A stretch of DNA of 64,000 nt from Amia ocellicauda (lineage: Eukaryota > Chordata > Actinopteri > Amiiformes > Amiidae): assembly GCF_036373705.1 (NCBI RefSeq), contig NC_089858.1, forward strand, positions 33,816,249 to 33,880,248. The letters are read 5' to 3'. The translations under genes and the position numbers were made by a program. Shown here piece after piece: positions 11,492 to 23,000 of the stretch; position 1 is the stretch's first letter, and each line of letters starts with the position of its first letter. Below the pieces are notes generated by a model, which saw only the letters and a program-made list of their open reading frames with translations, did no database searches and had not been told where the DNA came from.

Positions 11492-12139
11492 CTAAGAGGC
11501 AGCTTTCAGGGCCTCTATTTGTTGCTTGAGATGCTCATTTTCAACTTCACTTGATCTGAGTTCTCCCCCAAGCTCCTGATTTACTCTCCTTGTTTCTTCA
11601 CTGTCCTCTTTTAAATGTCTGACCTCGCCTTCGAGTATCTCCATTTTTACAGTGCCCTTATCTTTCTCCCTAACTGTTTTGCGAAAACACGTTTCCAAAA
11701 CATCCCGGTCCTTGAAAGCTATCCTTTCATTTTCCACTGCTCTATATCTGTCACTTTGTAGATCTTTTACTTGGATCAGAGTTGTATCCAATCCGTCTTG
11801 ACATTGTCTTAAATCATTTCCTAATTGCTCTCTCTGTTCAATTAAGTCCACTTTTTCAGCATTCAACATGATGACTTGTTTTCCACAAGTCTCTAACTTT
11901 CCTTCAAGTTCTAAAGCCATTCCATGCAGTTTGGCTTGCTCTTCTTTCGCTTTTGCATAATTTTCTCCTAGCTTTTTCAGTTTTTCAAATTTGCTTATGC
12001 TCCAGTTCACTAGCTTTGAGCTTGCAAGTGCTAAGTTAGACATAGCTTTCACAACCTCTATCGACTCCTCTTTTTCGAGTTGCGTCATAGTGTCATTTAA
12101 CAACTTAGTTCGACATGACTCTACTTCATCAAAGTTCAA
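11492..12139 (-). pseudogene. gag-like fragment, coiled coil
   Basis: A 215-codon minus-strand frame very rich in Glu, Lys, Leu and Gln with heptad-like spacing over most of its length. It lies first after the 5' LTR, where gag is expected. A coiled coil is clear from sequence; the gag label is inferred from position. Confidence 0.5.
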
Positions 12140-12511
12140 AACCGCTTAGGCTTTCAAGAAATTCAGGAATCTCAGTTCCTGATACCTTTACAATCAATGC
12201 TTCACATGGGGACATTTGGGTAATCATTGTTTTGGCTATTCAGTAACAACCCGACAAAACAGTACTAGATTAATCACCTAATGACTCTAATGCCAACGCT
12301 TAGAATATCAACAACCTTTTCTGACTTCGGAAACCATACAGCATACCACGTGTGTAGTTCTAGAGCGCCCTCTACAAACAGTGTACTGTGCCTACATCAA
12401 GTCTTTTGCTTTCAAATCTTTGGAATCTGGATTTCTGGACAAAAATATCCAATGATTATTGCAGAAATTAGTTCTTTTCAGTCTAAGATCCCTCACATGG
12501 GGCACCAATTA

Positions 12512-12651
12512 TGTAGTGTAAGGTACACTTACAAATTTTAGTTAAAGAAGTGAATTTAAGTATCACCTTATCAAGAATCCCAATTATTGCAGAAATTGAG
12601 TCCTACAAGATTCTAGGATTCTTGATAAGGTTATACTTAAATTACGCTACA
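12512..12651 (-). repeat. collapsed 5' LTR, palindromic
   Basis: Starts TGTAGTGTAAGG like the 3' LTR, runs for about 80 bases, then continues as an inverted copy of the same LTR start, ending ACGCTACA. Only about 140 bases remain of an expected 1.8 kb, and the two halves form a hairpin. Confidence 0.65.
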
Positions 12652-12655
12652 CATA

Positions 12656-13590
12656 TAAAACCATAATTGTAGGTTATTGAACATGTTTCCCTTTCATATA
12701 CCCTTATACTTGACTGTTTTACAAGTCAGCATGTTATTCTTGGTTAACATGTTGGAATTAGTTTCAGAAAGCTGTTTAATAAACCACCAGAATGTTCACG
12801 TTGCTGTCAATGGAAAGAGTTGTGGGGTTTCGCACCTCACAAGCTCAAACTTCCGGAAAATCTCTGTAGTCAGTTACTATACAAAATATTTTTGTTTATA
12901 TTTTTAAAACATGCTCCAGTTAGTCAAGCTGTAACAGACAAACACTCTCTCTCTCTTTCACACACACACACACACACACAAGATTATACATGCAAATCAA
13001 AATTACGAGCACTGATATATTTTATAGTTGTGAAATCTAATTTAAAATGTCAGATGAATTTAACAAAATGGACTCTGGTGGGAAAAAAAAAAAATCCAGA
13101 TTTAGGCTGCACCTATCCTACAGTAAATCCTCACACAGGAATTCTAATACATGTCCTCAATGTCTCCTGAAAGGGAACTTCCTCTGACTAGACAAAGGCA
13201 CTTCTATGGAGGACCAGAGTGCATTACTGAGCTGCAGTTTACAGTGTGGTACACATGTGCAAAGTCTTCATTATTGTTTGTGCACTTGCACTGTTAGGGA
13301 TTCATTCACGTCCATTCGTCAGTTTAGATAGTCCTGATTAACACAAGATGCACATTAGGCAGTTTCATATGAGTGGAATAGTGTCTGTTGGTAATAATTG
13401 GTAATAATGGTACTAACTATGACTAATACTACTACTAATGATAATAATCATAACCATTCATTTTGCTAATGAGTGGAATTGGGATATTAATAGATAATTC
13501 AGGTGTATAAGATACAGTCTGTGTAAAGCTGTGCTTCTGTTGTTTGTTTGTCTCTTGGTCAAAGAGATCAAGCAAAACCATTACAGCGTC
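12656..13590. other. intergenic stretch, no gene recognised
   Basis: AT-rich DNA between the retroelement and the promoter of gene C. It holds a (CA)n run at 12959-12980. I looked for lost tail exons of gene A here and found no convincing short exon with acceptor, donor and matching phase. Confidence 0.5.
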
Positions 13591-13599
13591 ATCACTGAG

Positions 13600-13720
13600 A
13601 GGGTCTCTGCGTGTTTCCTTTGTCCTGTTTCCTGTTTCTGTCACAGGGGCAGGTCCACACTTTAAGTAGCATATTCTCTTGAATCGGACAATTAGTAGCT
13701 CAGATTCTGATACAGCCAGG
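13600..13720 (+). promoter_or_regulatory. conserved 5' flank of gene C
   Basis: TTTCCTG at 13628-13634, TGTCACAGG and CACTTTAAGTAGCAT at 13658-13672 correspond in order and spacing to the flanks of genes A and B. Confidence 0.45.
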
Positions 13721-16700
13721 ATGAATTTCATGTACTTTCTTACACTGAGTGAGTACTTTATAATTATTTGTATTATAATAATAATTATTATTAATAGTAG
13801 TAGTAGTAGTAGTAGTGTTTTTTTGTTTTTTTGTAATATATAGTATATTTTCCAGATGGTTTTGTGACCATATATATTTTGCTCTTTGTTGTTAAAGTTA
13901 TAGCTGCTGTAGAAGTGACACCAGTGTGTTCAGGTATGTAATTTATGAATATATACTTTTTTCCATTTATAGGTATAGAGAGATTTTTAAGGCCGGTATG
14001 TCAAGCAGTAGAGAAAACAAACAAACAAACAAACAAATAAATAAATAAATCAATGTAAAAACAAAAAACAGATCTGATTCAGAATTAACTCAGTATAAAC
14101 ATTAAGAGTTTTAAACTTTTTTTTTTTTCTTCAGCCACCAACAAGCATGAGAACCTTATTAAGCACAAACACTATAACTCTAGGCTGCTTTCCTTCTGTT
14201 ATTTCTTTACATGATTCTGCAAAAGTACTACTACTAAGTCTACTGCTGACTAAATTACACTCAGTTTGTAAATCTAACCACTGTTTTGGCATTATTGCTC
14301 TGGTTTCCAGGATTAACTTAAACCATCAGATGGTGTCATGAGACCCTGAACTCGACCTTGGAACTCCAAACTCCAACTAAGCTGTGGTTTTCATTAGGTT
14401 TTGACCTTTTGTATTAGTTTACAAATGAAACACTAACCCTGTTTCTCATGCAGACCAACCTGTAATTCCCCACCTACAAGTGGATTCAGAGCACGTGTAC
14501 AAAGAGCAGCAAGTGCAAATTCGCTGTAACACTGAGGATGGATCTCACTGCCATTTCTACACTGACCAGAGCGAGGTCCCCTTCAGATCAGAGAAGCGCC
14601 GGTTCAAAGCCTGTCTGATCACTGTGTTTGGCTGGGAGCTCCTGGAGAAGAGAGCTGATCAGAGCAGAGCAGAGGTCTTTCTGAGCTGTGCTGTTGAACT
14701 GATGATGGAGGGTAAAAATGTTTCCTCACAGCGGAGCAATAAGGAAAAAATAGAGCTGGCTGGTGAGTTTTCTAGGCTTCTAAACTGAGAACACATCATC
14801 AATGCTAGACTCTTATCATATGATTAGGACTCTGTCAAATTTTGCATATTTTAAGATCAATTTTAAGATTCTAAGATGTTTGAGTTGATTAAGTCACAAA
14901 AATCCATACAAACCCTACCTTATCAAATATTTCCAGTTTGGTCTATACCTCAGTTTGTCAGTTTGTGCACCTCTTGCATATTAACTGAACACTCAAAAAT
15001 GTTGATATATAGAAATAATCATGGAAGGTATTTTTGTTTAACCACAGACAGGTTCAAACGACAGGGGGCAAAAATATTATCTCACAGCGGAGCAATAAGA
15101 AAAGCATAGAGGTGGTCGGTGAGTCTTCATTTGCAAATTCTTACATTAATAATGTCAGAAAACAATGCCAGATTGTTTTTAGTGAAAATAATGCAGATGA
15201 CTAAGATCCAGTCATATATTGTGACCTCTTATCCTCTTATCTCTTCCTTATGGCTCTGTGCATATGAAAATTAAAGTGTTTTTTTGCGGTTTACCATAGG
15301 CAAGTTTAGAAATGTACGAATGGATGTGAACCGCAGAACTGCCGGCCCGGAAGAGAATGTGATAATTCGCTGTGAAGCTGACAGAGGCACAAACTGCCAT
15401 CTGTTCACTGATCTGAGCCCAGTCCCCTTCAGCACGGTGCAATACAGGGAGGATTTTAAGGTCTGTACACTCACTGTGACTGGGAGGAAACTACTGGAAA
15501 TCTGGAGATCACATCACAATAAAACTGAGCAAAAGCGTGGGGACAGTAATGTGGTTGTGAGCTGTGTTGTTGAGCTGACACTGGACGGACACACAGTCAC
15601 CTCACAGCGCAGTGACAGAATCAGAATCGAGATGGAAGGTAAGAGCTGGTGTTAATAAAAAATCCCTCAATTTGTGTAAACAAATACCCATATTCGCACT
15701 ACCTATATTATCTATAATATTTGCTTCTCTATTTTTTTCCAACTATATCATAAAAAAATCTTTAATAATTTTTCCCTTCTGCTAAAACACTGCAATCGTT
15801 TGAGTTCCATTTGTCTCCTGGATTTGTTGAATACTTTATCGCTCACATTTTTAATACAAAGGATTTTTCTGTGTATCTAAGTCTGTTGATCCACAGGAGA
15901 ATCAATTTCAGTTTTGTGTCTCCCGCAGGATTAGAGATGAGTGACTTCTCCACAGCCACTTGTGAGTAATAAGGTCTAAAGGAACTCTTGTAACATGTCA
16001 CATCTGTCACACCAAGTCTATCTCATTGTGAACCACCAGCTCCTACTCATTAATGAAGATGATTCTTAATATCATCACTTACAGATGTCAATCTTTTGTT
16101 CCAGGTGTTACAGAGTCTAACGTCTCAACCTCAGGATTCAGTAAGTTCCATCAAGGTGTTGTAAAATCACAATCTAAATAGACTACAGTAAAGTGTGACT
16201 TTTTGGATTACAGATGTTTCCCCCTCTCGTTCCAGATGTTACTGAGTCAGAAGACTCCACACCTGGAGTTAGTGAGTATTGATCTGGCTGACTGAATTGT
16301 TGCTCCTTTAATTCTGCAGTTCCCCATATAATTCTCAGTGCTGCTCTTATATCGGTTTGGTCCCATTTGCTTTCATGTTACAAATAAAAATGTTAAAAAC
16401 AGTTTCAAAACATATATTATCATGTTTAATCACATATTAATTTGCCTGTTTAAATCCTATGTATGTACGCACAGTGCCTTGCAAAAGTATTCATACTCAG
16501 GTTTTCACATTTTTTTGTTTTAACACTAAAACCGCCAAGACTGTAGATTTGACTGGTGACAATTTTACGTTTGTAATTACTCTGCTGATGTGAAAGCTAT
16601 GTGGTTATCTTTTCTTGACTTGTCCTAAATATGCACACTGACCACATAAACAATAGTATTTTGCTTATAGGTATAGTGTTTACTTATTATGCAATATATG

Positions 16701-17947
16701 CAATACACTGCAGTGGCTAAAGGATAAGAAAGTGAATGTCAGTCAAAGTGCAGTCAAATCCTATGGAGAATCTGTGGAAAGACTTGAACTGCTGTCCTTA
16801 AGTGATCAACAAGCAATCTAATAGAGCTTGAGCAAATCTGCCCAGAAGAATGGGCAAAAATTGCACCAGGCAATTCTACCACCAAGTTGTTAGAGACCCA
16901 GAATGACTTGCGACTGTAATTGCAAATATTGCTTCCACCAAATATTGAGTTGAGAGGTCTATCTATTGCAATCAACATATTTCTGTTATTAAGTTTTTGC
17001 TGACATTTAATGTTACTGATCTAACCCTTAAAATTCTTTACTGTTAGCAGTATGTGTTTGTATATATATACGCCAATCAGCTATAACATTATGACCACCT
17101 GCCTAATATTGTGTAGGTCCCCCTTTTGTCACCAAAACAGCCCTGACCCGTTGAGGCATGGACTCCACTAGACCTCTGAAGGTGTGCTGTGGTATCTGGC
17201 ACCAAGATGTTAGAAGCAGATCCTTTAAGTCCTGTAAGTTGCGAGGTGGGGCCTCCATGGATCGGACTTGTTTGTCCAGCACATCACACAGATGCTCGAT
17301 TGGATTGAGATCTGGGGAATTTGGAGGCCAAGTCAACACCTTGAACTCGTGATTCATCAGACCAGGCCACCTTCATCCATTGCTCCGTGGTCCAGTTCTG
17401 ATGCTCACGTGCCCATTGTAGGTGCTTTCGGCAGTGGACAGGGGTCAGCATGGGCACCCTGACTGGTCTGTGGCTACGCAGCCCCATACGCAACAAACTG
17501 CGATGCACTGTGTGTTCTGACACCTTTCTATCAGAACCAGCATTCACTTTTTCAGCAATTTGAGCTACAGTAGCTCGTCTGTTGGATCGGACCACACGGG
17601 CCAGCCTTCGCTCCCCACGTACATCAATGAGCCTTGGCAGCCCATGACCCTGTTGCCGGTTCACCGCTTTTCTTTCCTTGGACCACTTTTGATAGGTACT
17701 GACCACTGCAGACCGGGAACACCCCACAAGAGCTGCAGTTTTGGAGATGCTCTGACCCAGTCATCTAGCCATCACAATTTGGCCCTTGTTAAAGTCGCTC
17801 AGATCCTTATGCTTGCCCACAACACATCAACTTTAAGGACAAAAACTTGCTGCCTAATATATCCCACCCACTGACAGGTGCCATGATAACGAGATTATCA
17901 GTGTTATTCACTTCACCTGTCAGTGGTCATAATGTTATGGCTGATCG

Positions 17948-18016
<69 letters not shown>

Positions 18017-18974
18017 TATAATAAGTGGTGTATAGATTTGGTTTCCATTTAATTATTTATCCATGATTTTCTTCTCCAGGCCAGTTTCCTCTGCATGTTA
18101 TCTGGGTAGCTGTTGGAGAATTGCTCAGTCTGGTGGCAACAGCACTTCTGAGTTTCCTGTATTTCAAATACAGTGCGTTGGTCTTTCTAACACCTATCGT
18201 ATGCCTGCTATTCCTGCAGCTTGCACCTCAACATCCCTACAGTAGACAGACAAACAACTTAATTAACTGTGGAATGCTTTAATTGTCTGTGACTGAGACT
18301 GAGCTCCATTCTTTTATGCAATGAAGTGATCTGAAACAGATCAATTGTAGGGGTTTCATGATTGCAAAAACAAATAAACAAAATATATTTATATTTAAAA
18401 ACTCGCCGACCCGGTTTTCCTTTTACAGATTTTACATATATTTTGCGATTTAAATGGGTAAATCATCTTAATTGAAAGCAACACAAAACAGGATTCTCTG
18501 TCTTGTGAAATAATGTTTCCAAATGATTGATCTTTTTCTATTTTCCAGAGAGAAATACTCATGACAGTGCGTACTAATGGTACTAATGTAATGGCTTTAA
18601 AAAACACTCCTAGTTCTTTGTTTTCAGTAAAGTTTCACATGTTTCGTTCAACATTCACAAGAGTGAGGATTTTACACTCCATTGGGAGGATTGTGGGGCC
18701 TTGAATTTTAACACATCCTTACATAAAATTAATTTGGGTGTTATTTTATTAACTTCCTTCTTCCCCAGGGATCTGCAAGACCAAAACAACCGTTATGATA
18801 ACTGTGTGTGTAAGTACATGTGAACTTTTCAGAATATCTGGAAAAATTAATGCCATTTTAACTAATTTACCTTGTTTAAATGATCTTAGGATGTTTGTAA
18901 ACACTTCAGTGTGTTTTGCGTGTTGGTTTGTTTTAACAGATGAAAGTGCAGAGGATACTGTCCAGCAGATATAA
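13721..18974 (+). CDS. gene C: two-Ig-domain transmembrane receptor, complete
   Basis: Exons: 13721-13748 (MNFMYFLTL), 13898-13933 (36-nt signal exon), 14454-14762 (Ig1), 15300-15638 (Ig2, 113 residues), 15929-15961, 16105-16140, 16236-16271 (stalk), 18080-18172 (membrane), 18549-18570, 18769-18809 and 18940-18974 (tail, TAA stop). Lengths sum to 1008 nt with a continuous frame of 335 residues, which supports the model. The tail contains NRYDNCVYESAEDTVQQI, with two tyrosines but no strict ITIM. The donor after 18570 (gtacta) is weak. Between 16271 and 18080 the intron has taken in two Tc1 elements. An Ig-exon remnant at 15048-15118 must be skipped. Function inferred: type I leukocyte receptor. 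Confidence 0.75.
14454..14762 (+). CDS. gene C exon 3, Ig domain 1
   Basis: 309 nt, 103 residues, four cysteines as in gene A Ig1, with only a few differences from it (for example GWELLEK instead of GGELLEK, and SNKEKIELAG at the end). The flanking introns are not similar to those of A, so the likeness is limited to the exon. Confidence 0.85.
15048..15118 (+). pseudogene. internally deleted Ig exon
   Basis: 71-nt stretch with an intact acceptor (ccacag), the first residues of an Ig exon (DRFK) joined directly to the last strand (ISQRSN-type codons) and an intact donor (gtgagt). About 240 bases of the domain are gone. Length 71 is not a multiple of three, and reading it gives a stop. Confidence 0.7.
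15300..15638 (+). CDS. gene C second functional Ig exon
   Basis: 339-nt phase 1-1 exon. Cysteines are present at IIRCEAD, TNCHLFTD, FKVCTLTV and VVSCVVEL. It is longer than its sisters because of an insertion (HHNKTEQKRGDSN) between the E and F strands that includes a possible N-glycosylation site (NKT). Confidence 0.85.
16470..16980 (+). mobile_element. Tc1-like remnant
   Basis: The left part, CAGTGCCTTGCAAAAGTATT, is a Tc1-type terminal sequence. Around 16760-16975 the plus strand reads as a decayed transposase C-terminus (MENLWKDL, then stops). Internal sequence is scrambled. Confidence 0.6.
17068..17955 (-). mobile_element. non-autonomous Tc1-like transposon, deletion derivative
   Basis: About 0.89 kb with inverted ends (CGCCAATCAGCTATAACATT and its near-complement ending GGTGTATA). 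On the minus strand it has a helix-turn-helix region and first catalytic motif (AWSDES), then jumps straight to [20 protein letters not shown]. The section with the second Asp is deleted. A second copy at 54954-55778 has the same junction. Confidence 0.9.
17951..18011. repeat. (TA)n microsatellite
   Basis: Pure TA run at the right border of the Tc1 element. Confidence 0.95.
18080..18172 (+). CDS. gene C transmembrane exon
   Basis: Encodes QFPLHVIWVAVGELLSLV and ATALLSFLYFKY. Identical layout to gene A, including the glutamate within the membrane span. Confidence 0.85.
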
Positions 18975-19495
18975 CTGCAAACCCCTTGAGCTCCTTCTGA
19001 AGCCCAGATCCCTTCCTCTCAGTCCTCAATCTGTGTGCGCTGCCATGGAGGAGCAGGGCCGATACAGAGAGCAGAGCAGTGCCCTGTACACATTAGAGAT
19101 TTGGACACTGTCTGTACTCTTCTGTAACTGTGTTCTTGCATGGAGGGGTTAACTATTCCACTTGTTTCACTCTGCTCCTCTACTGGAAACTACTGTACTG
19201 TGTTTTTCTTTATTTCCTGCATGTGTATATCTGGATGGAAACAGGGAGGGAATTTGTGTTGATTAATGAAATATTCATAATACAAGCACTACTGCAGAAT
19301 GGCCTCTTTCTGTACAGCACATACAGCACATAACAGTGCAGGTTTCAGGGGAATCATCTGCAGGGTAAAGCACCCCACAAACTCAATACCCTGGCCTATA
19401 CATGGCCATTGGCTTACAATGGGAAACTTTAATTAAATTAAAGGAGCATCCCCCAAAAAGTGGTTTTATCATGCAATTACATAAACACAAAGACA

Positions 19496-19542
<47 letters not shown>

Positions 19543-20025
19543 TTATGAGCTTGATGAGATTATTGGATCAGTACAAGCAGACAAACAAGTGAGATTAATT
19601 GCCTCCTCTTCCTTTCTAATGTTCTCCTGTATCTGTATCTGTATCTGTGTTTCAAATGTGTCTTTGATCTGTTTCAAGTTCAATTCTGTCTGAAGAGAGA
19701 ACTCACTGGCCAATCACTATTCTCCGCTCATGGGAAACAATGTCCCCACATTAAACTGCTCCTGATGTCACAGTGCGTGTCTATTTCAGACTTCAGCTTA
19801 ACTGTGAAGGAGAGACATCTCTCTGTCTCTGTAGGGCAAGAAATGCAGTCTGTGTAAAGCTGTGGTCTGTCCAAAAAAGATGCAGGACAACCCCTTCAGC
19901 ATCATCACAGAGCTGTTCTGCATAATTTCATTCCTCATGTTTCTTTGACAGCTGGCAGTTTCATATTTTAAGCTACAAGCTCTGTGAAGTCGTACAATCA
20001 TTAGCTCTGATCCTATAGAATCACA
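18975..20025 (+). other. 3' untranslated region of C and 5' flank of D
   Basis: No gene is seen. The sequence is conserved at 38446-39395 after the C-like relic, apart from small indels. It contains an (ATCT)n run at 19495-19543. The last 120 bases before the ATG of D (ggcagtttcatattttaagc) resemble the TATA-like block of genes A to C. Confidence 0.5.
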
Positions 20026-23000
20026 ATGATTTTCTTGATTTTTCTCACCATAAGTACCTTATATCGATACTACAATGTTGTAGTTTATTTTTAAATTGAC
20101 ACTTGATTGTGTTTGTTTTGCAAAATTTGAAAACTGTCTAACTGTCACAGTTTCTCTTTTGTTGAAGTTTTAGACCATGTCAGACCATGCTGCTCAGGTA
20201 CGTTGTAAGTTTATATATTTATCTATGTTGATTACTTTTTAGCACTGTTAACGAAATTGATTACGAAAATGTTCATCAACTAATTGTTTTTCATTTTATT
20301 TAATGAAGATGAAAATCTGACTAAAATCATCCAAAATGATGACGATGATGACTGAATGTTTTTGTACTTTAATTTGCGAAATTTTGATGAGATGGAATCA
20401 GCAGTTTGACTAAAACTTAGAACTTTGCGCTTTGTCTGTCAAATAGCACCCAATCCAAGACAAGCACGGCTGTTGCTGCCATGCAGAGCAGCTTATAATT
20501 GGCTGCACTCAACTGGGATCAACAGCACGGGCTGATGAAGGAGCAGTCGGGAAAACTTAAGGAGAATCAAGAGTTTCGATAGTGCTATCATTTCCTCCTA
20601 AATAAACACAAATATTTGATCAAAAAGAGAGTGTTCAATTAAAGCTACTTTATCTATAATGTTACTGTTATTATTGTCATCTTTAGCTATTATACACAAA
20701 CTGATTTAAAAACTAAAATAGTAGCTAGGCTACCTAGCATGGCCGATTCAACTGGTTTGTCCCTAAATTGCAAGTAACCATTAATTCAGTACAGAAATCT
20801 GCAGTCTGGCAGCACTATGATACTATAGTATATAATATATACTATATACAATACTATGAGAAAACAAAGAAAACAACTTGTAAAATATTAAGGAAACAAA
20901 ACTGAATGTGACTACAATGTGACTAGAAAAAATATAATGAATTTTGAAATCTGAAGAGTCAAATCAAATTCCATTTGACAGATTTTTGTGTTAATTTATT
21001 TTTTAAACAAACGTGAAGGCTTTGGAGGAAAAAAATAATATTTTGAACTTAAGTCAGTCTGTGATTCTAATATATTCTTAGAGTAACACTTTCCGTATAT
21101 GTTTTATTAATTTGTTTGTTGCTTAAATTGCTTTTGGTAAGTAATAAGTTGCCACACAATTATTGTATGGATTTAAATGCTGACAAATTAGAACTGTCTT
21201 AACTCTAAAGTTAAAAAACAGTAATTAATGTAATTTATTTAATATTCCAAAGACTAAAACTTAATTAAATGTATGCAGGTTTTAAGTCAATATTATTAAA
21301 AAATGTAATAGCATGACTAAAATGTGACTCAAATGAATGTAATTTTAGTTGACTAAAACTAACAAAGATTTTAGTCCATTTTTAGTAGACTAAGAATAAA
21401 GACAAGTGCATGGCTACAGTGTGAATATATTTCATAGACGCAATCAAAAACTGATTACCAAATAAACACTGCTTTTTAGATACAATATAGAAAGTTCTCC
21501 CATGATTCACACAGTCCATAGCAATATTAACGCTTGACTAAGATAATTAATATTGAAAACACATTGATCCATTTTAACTTTAGACTCTACAGCTAAAGAT
21601 TACATGTTTTCAAATCACCAAAAAAAGAAAATGTTCCTTAACATCAAGTATCTCTTAAAATAACTATATAAGTGAGTTAATGTATTTGTCTAAATGTAAT
21701 AAATTAAACTGATTTTGGTCCTCCAATTCTTTAATCATCTTCACAATAATAAACACTTTAAACCAGTCCATCCTCAGTATGAAACAGATATTTTTTAACA
21801 ATGTATCTCATGCTGCTGATGAAGGTACATTCATTTTACTGCTTACTCTGAAACTGTATTTTTCTTAAGAATTGCTTGTAGAGCTCTGTGGGTAATTCAG
21901 GAACAGCTCTTTAGCTTAGATCACATTATTCTGATTTAGTAGTTTGTATTGTCTGGAACTATTTTGGCAGAACTCATCTATTTGTTACTTAAACTCTTAA
22001 TGACTTTTTGATATCACATCTATCCTGCCATGAAGGCACTGGTTACCTGTGAAATGTATAAAACAAATATGCTGTTTTCTGTACCTGTAGGTCCACTTGG
22101 AAGCCCTCAGATACTAGTATCTACACAACGCATTGCAACAGCAGACGAAGTCAAAATTCGCTGCGAAGCCGAGCGAGGAACACGCTGCCATTTCTACACC
22201 GATCAGAGCGAGGTCCCCTTCCGATCAGAGACAGTTAGGGAAGAGTATAAAACCTATCAGATCTCCGTGTTTGGGATGGAGCTGCTGGAAGACCGAGCTC
22301 TTCAGGACAAAGCCGAGGTGTTGGTGAGCTGTGCTGTTGAACTGATGGAGGACGGACACAATATTACCTCACAGCGGAGCGAGGGCCAAAAGATAGAGGT
22401 GGTCGGTGAGTCTTAGTCTTAAAAAATATATTGCCTTTTCTGGAATTGACACAACAATAATAATACAATAAAATACAGAACAATTTTAATATTTTAAGGA
22501 AGTTTTAAGGTTCATTTTCTCTGATTCTGATGGTTAAAGTAAATTATGTTTATTTGGAGAATTTTATAATTTCATTTGTTAAAATAATCCCCTGTAAAAT
22601 ATTCTCTTCTCTTGGCTAAGGTATTGAATGTTGATTGTTGATTGTTTTCATTCCCACAGATACGTTTGGAAGTGTTTGTGTCGAAGTGTCTCACAAGCAC
22701 ATCAAGAAAGAGCAAAATATCAGGATTCGCTGTGAATCTGACAAAGGAACACGGTGCCACTTCTACACCGACCCGAGCGAAACCCCGTTCAGATCAGTGC
22801 CATACAGGTCAAACGTCTGTCAGCTCACTGTGTCTGGGAGGGAGCTGCTGGCAGAGGGAGCTCATCAGGGTCAGGCAGGGACCGAGATTGTGGTGTCTGT
22901 GAGCTGTGTTGTGGAGCTGGTTATAGAGAGAACTATAATACCCTCCCAGCGCAGCAACAAGGTCACAATAGAGGTGGAGGGTAAAGACCCACTGCACTCT

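Larger units (their letters stand above)
7815..12651 (-). mobile_element. degraded LTR retroelement (endogenous-retrovirus-like)
   Basis: Flanked by a 4-bp duplication CATA (7811-7814 and 12652-12655). On the minus strand it runs from a collapsed 5' LTR (12512-12651) through a TGG-starting primer-binding-like site next to it, gag-like frames, a retroviral-type aspartic protease and a fragment ending in a hydrophobic segment, to a purine tract (AAGAAAGGGGG) and a full 3' LTR (7815-9607). No reverse transcriptase or integrase is visible, so most of pol has been lost. It is an old, non-functional copy. Confidence 0.75.

Noticed and set aside
13435..13731. 98-codon minus-strand frame over the gene C promoter
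   Set aside because: It overlaps the conserved promoter and first exon on the other strand and has no counterpart in A or B.
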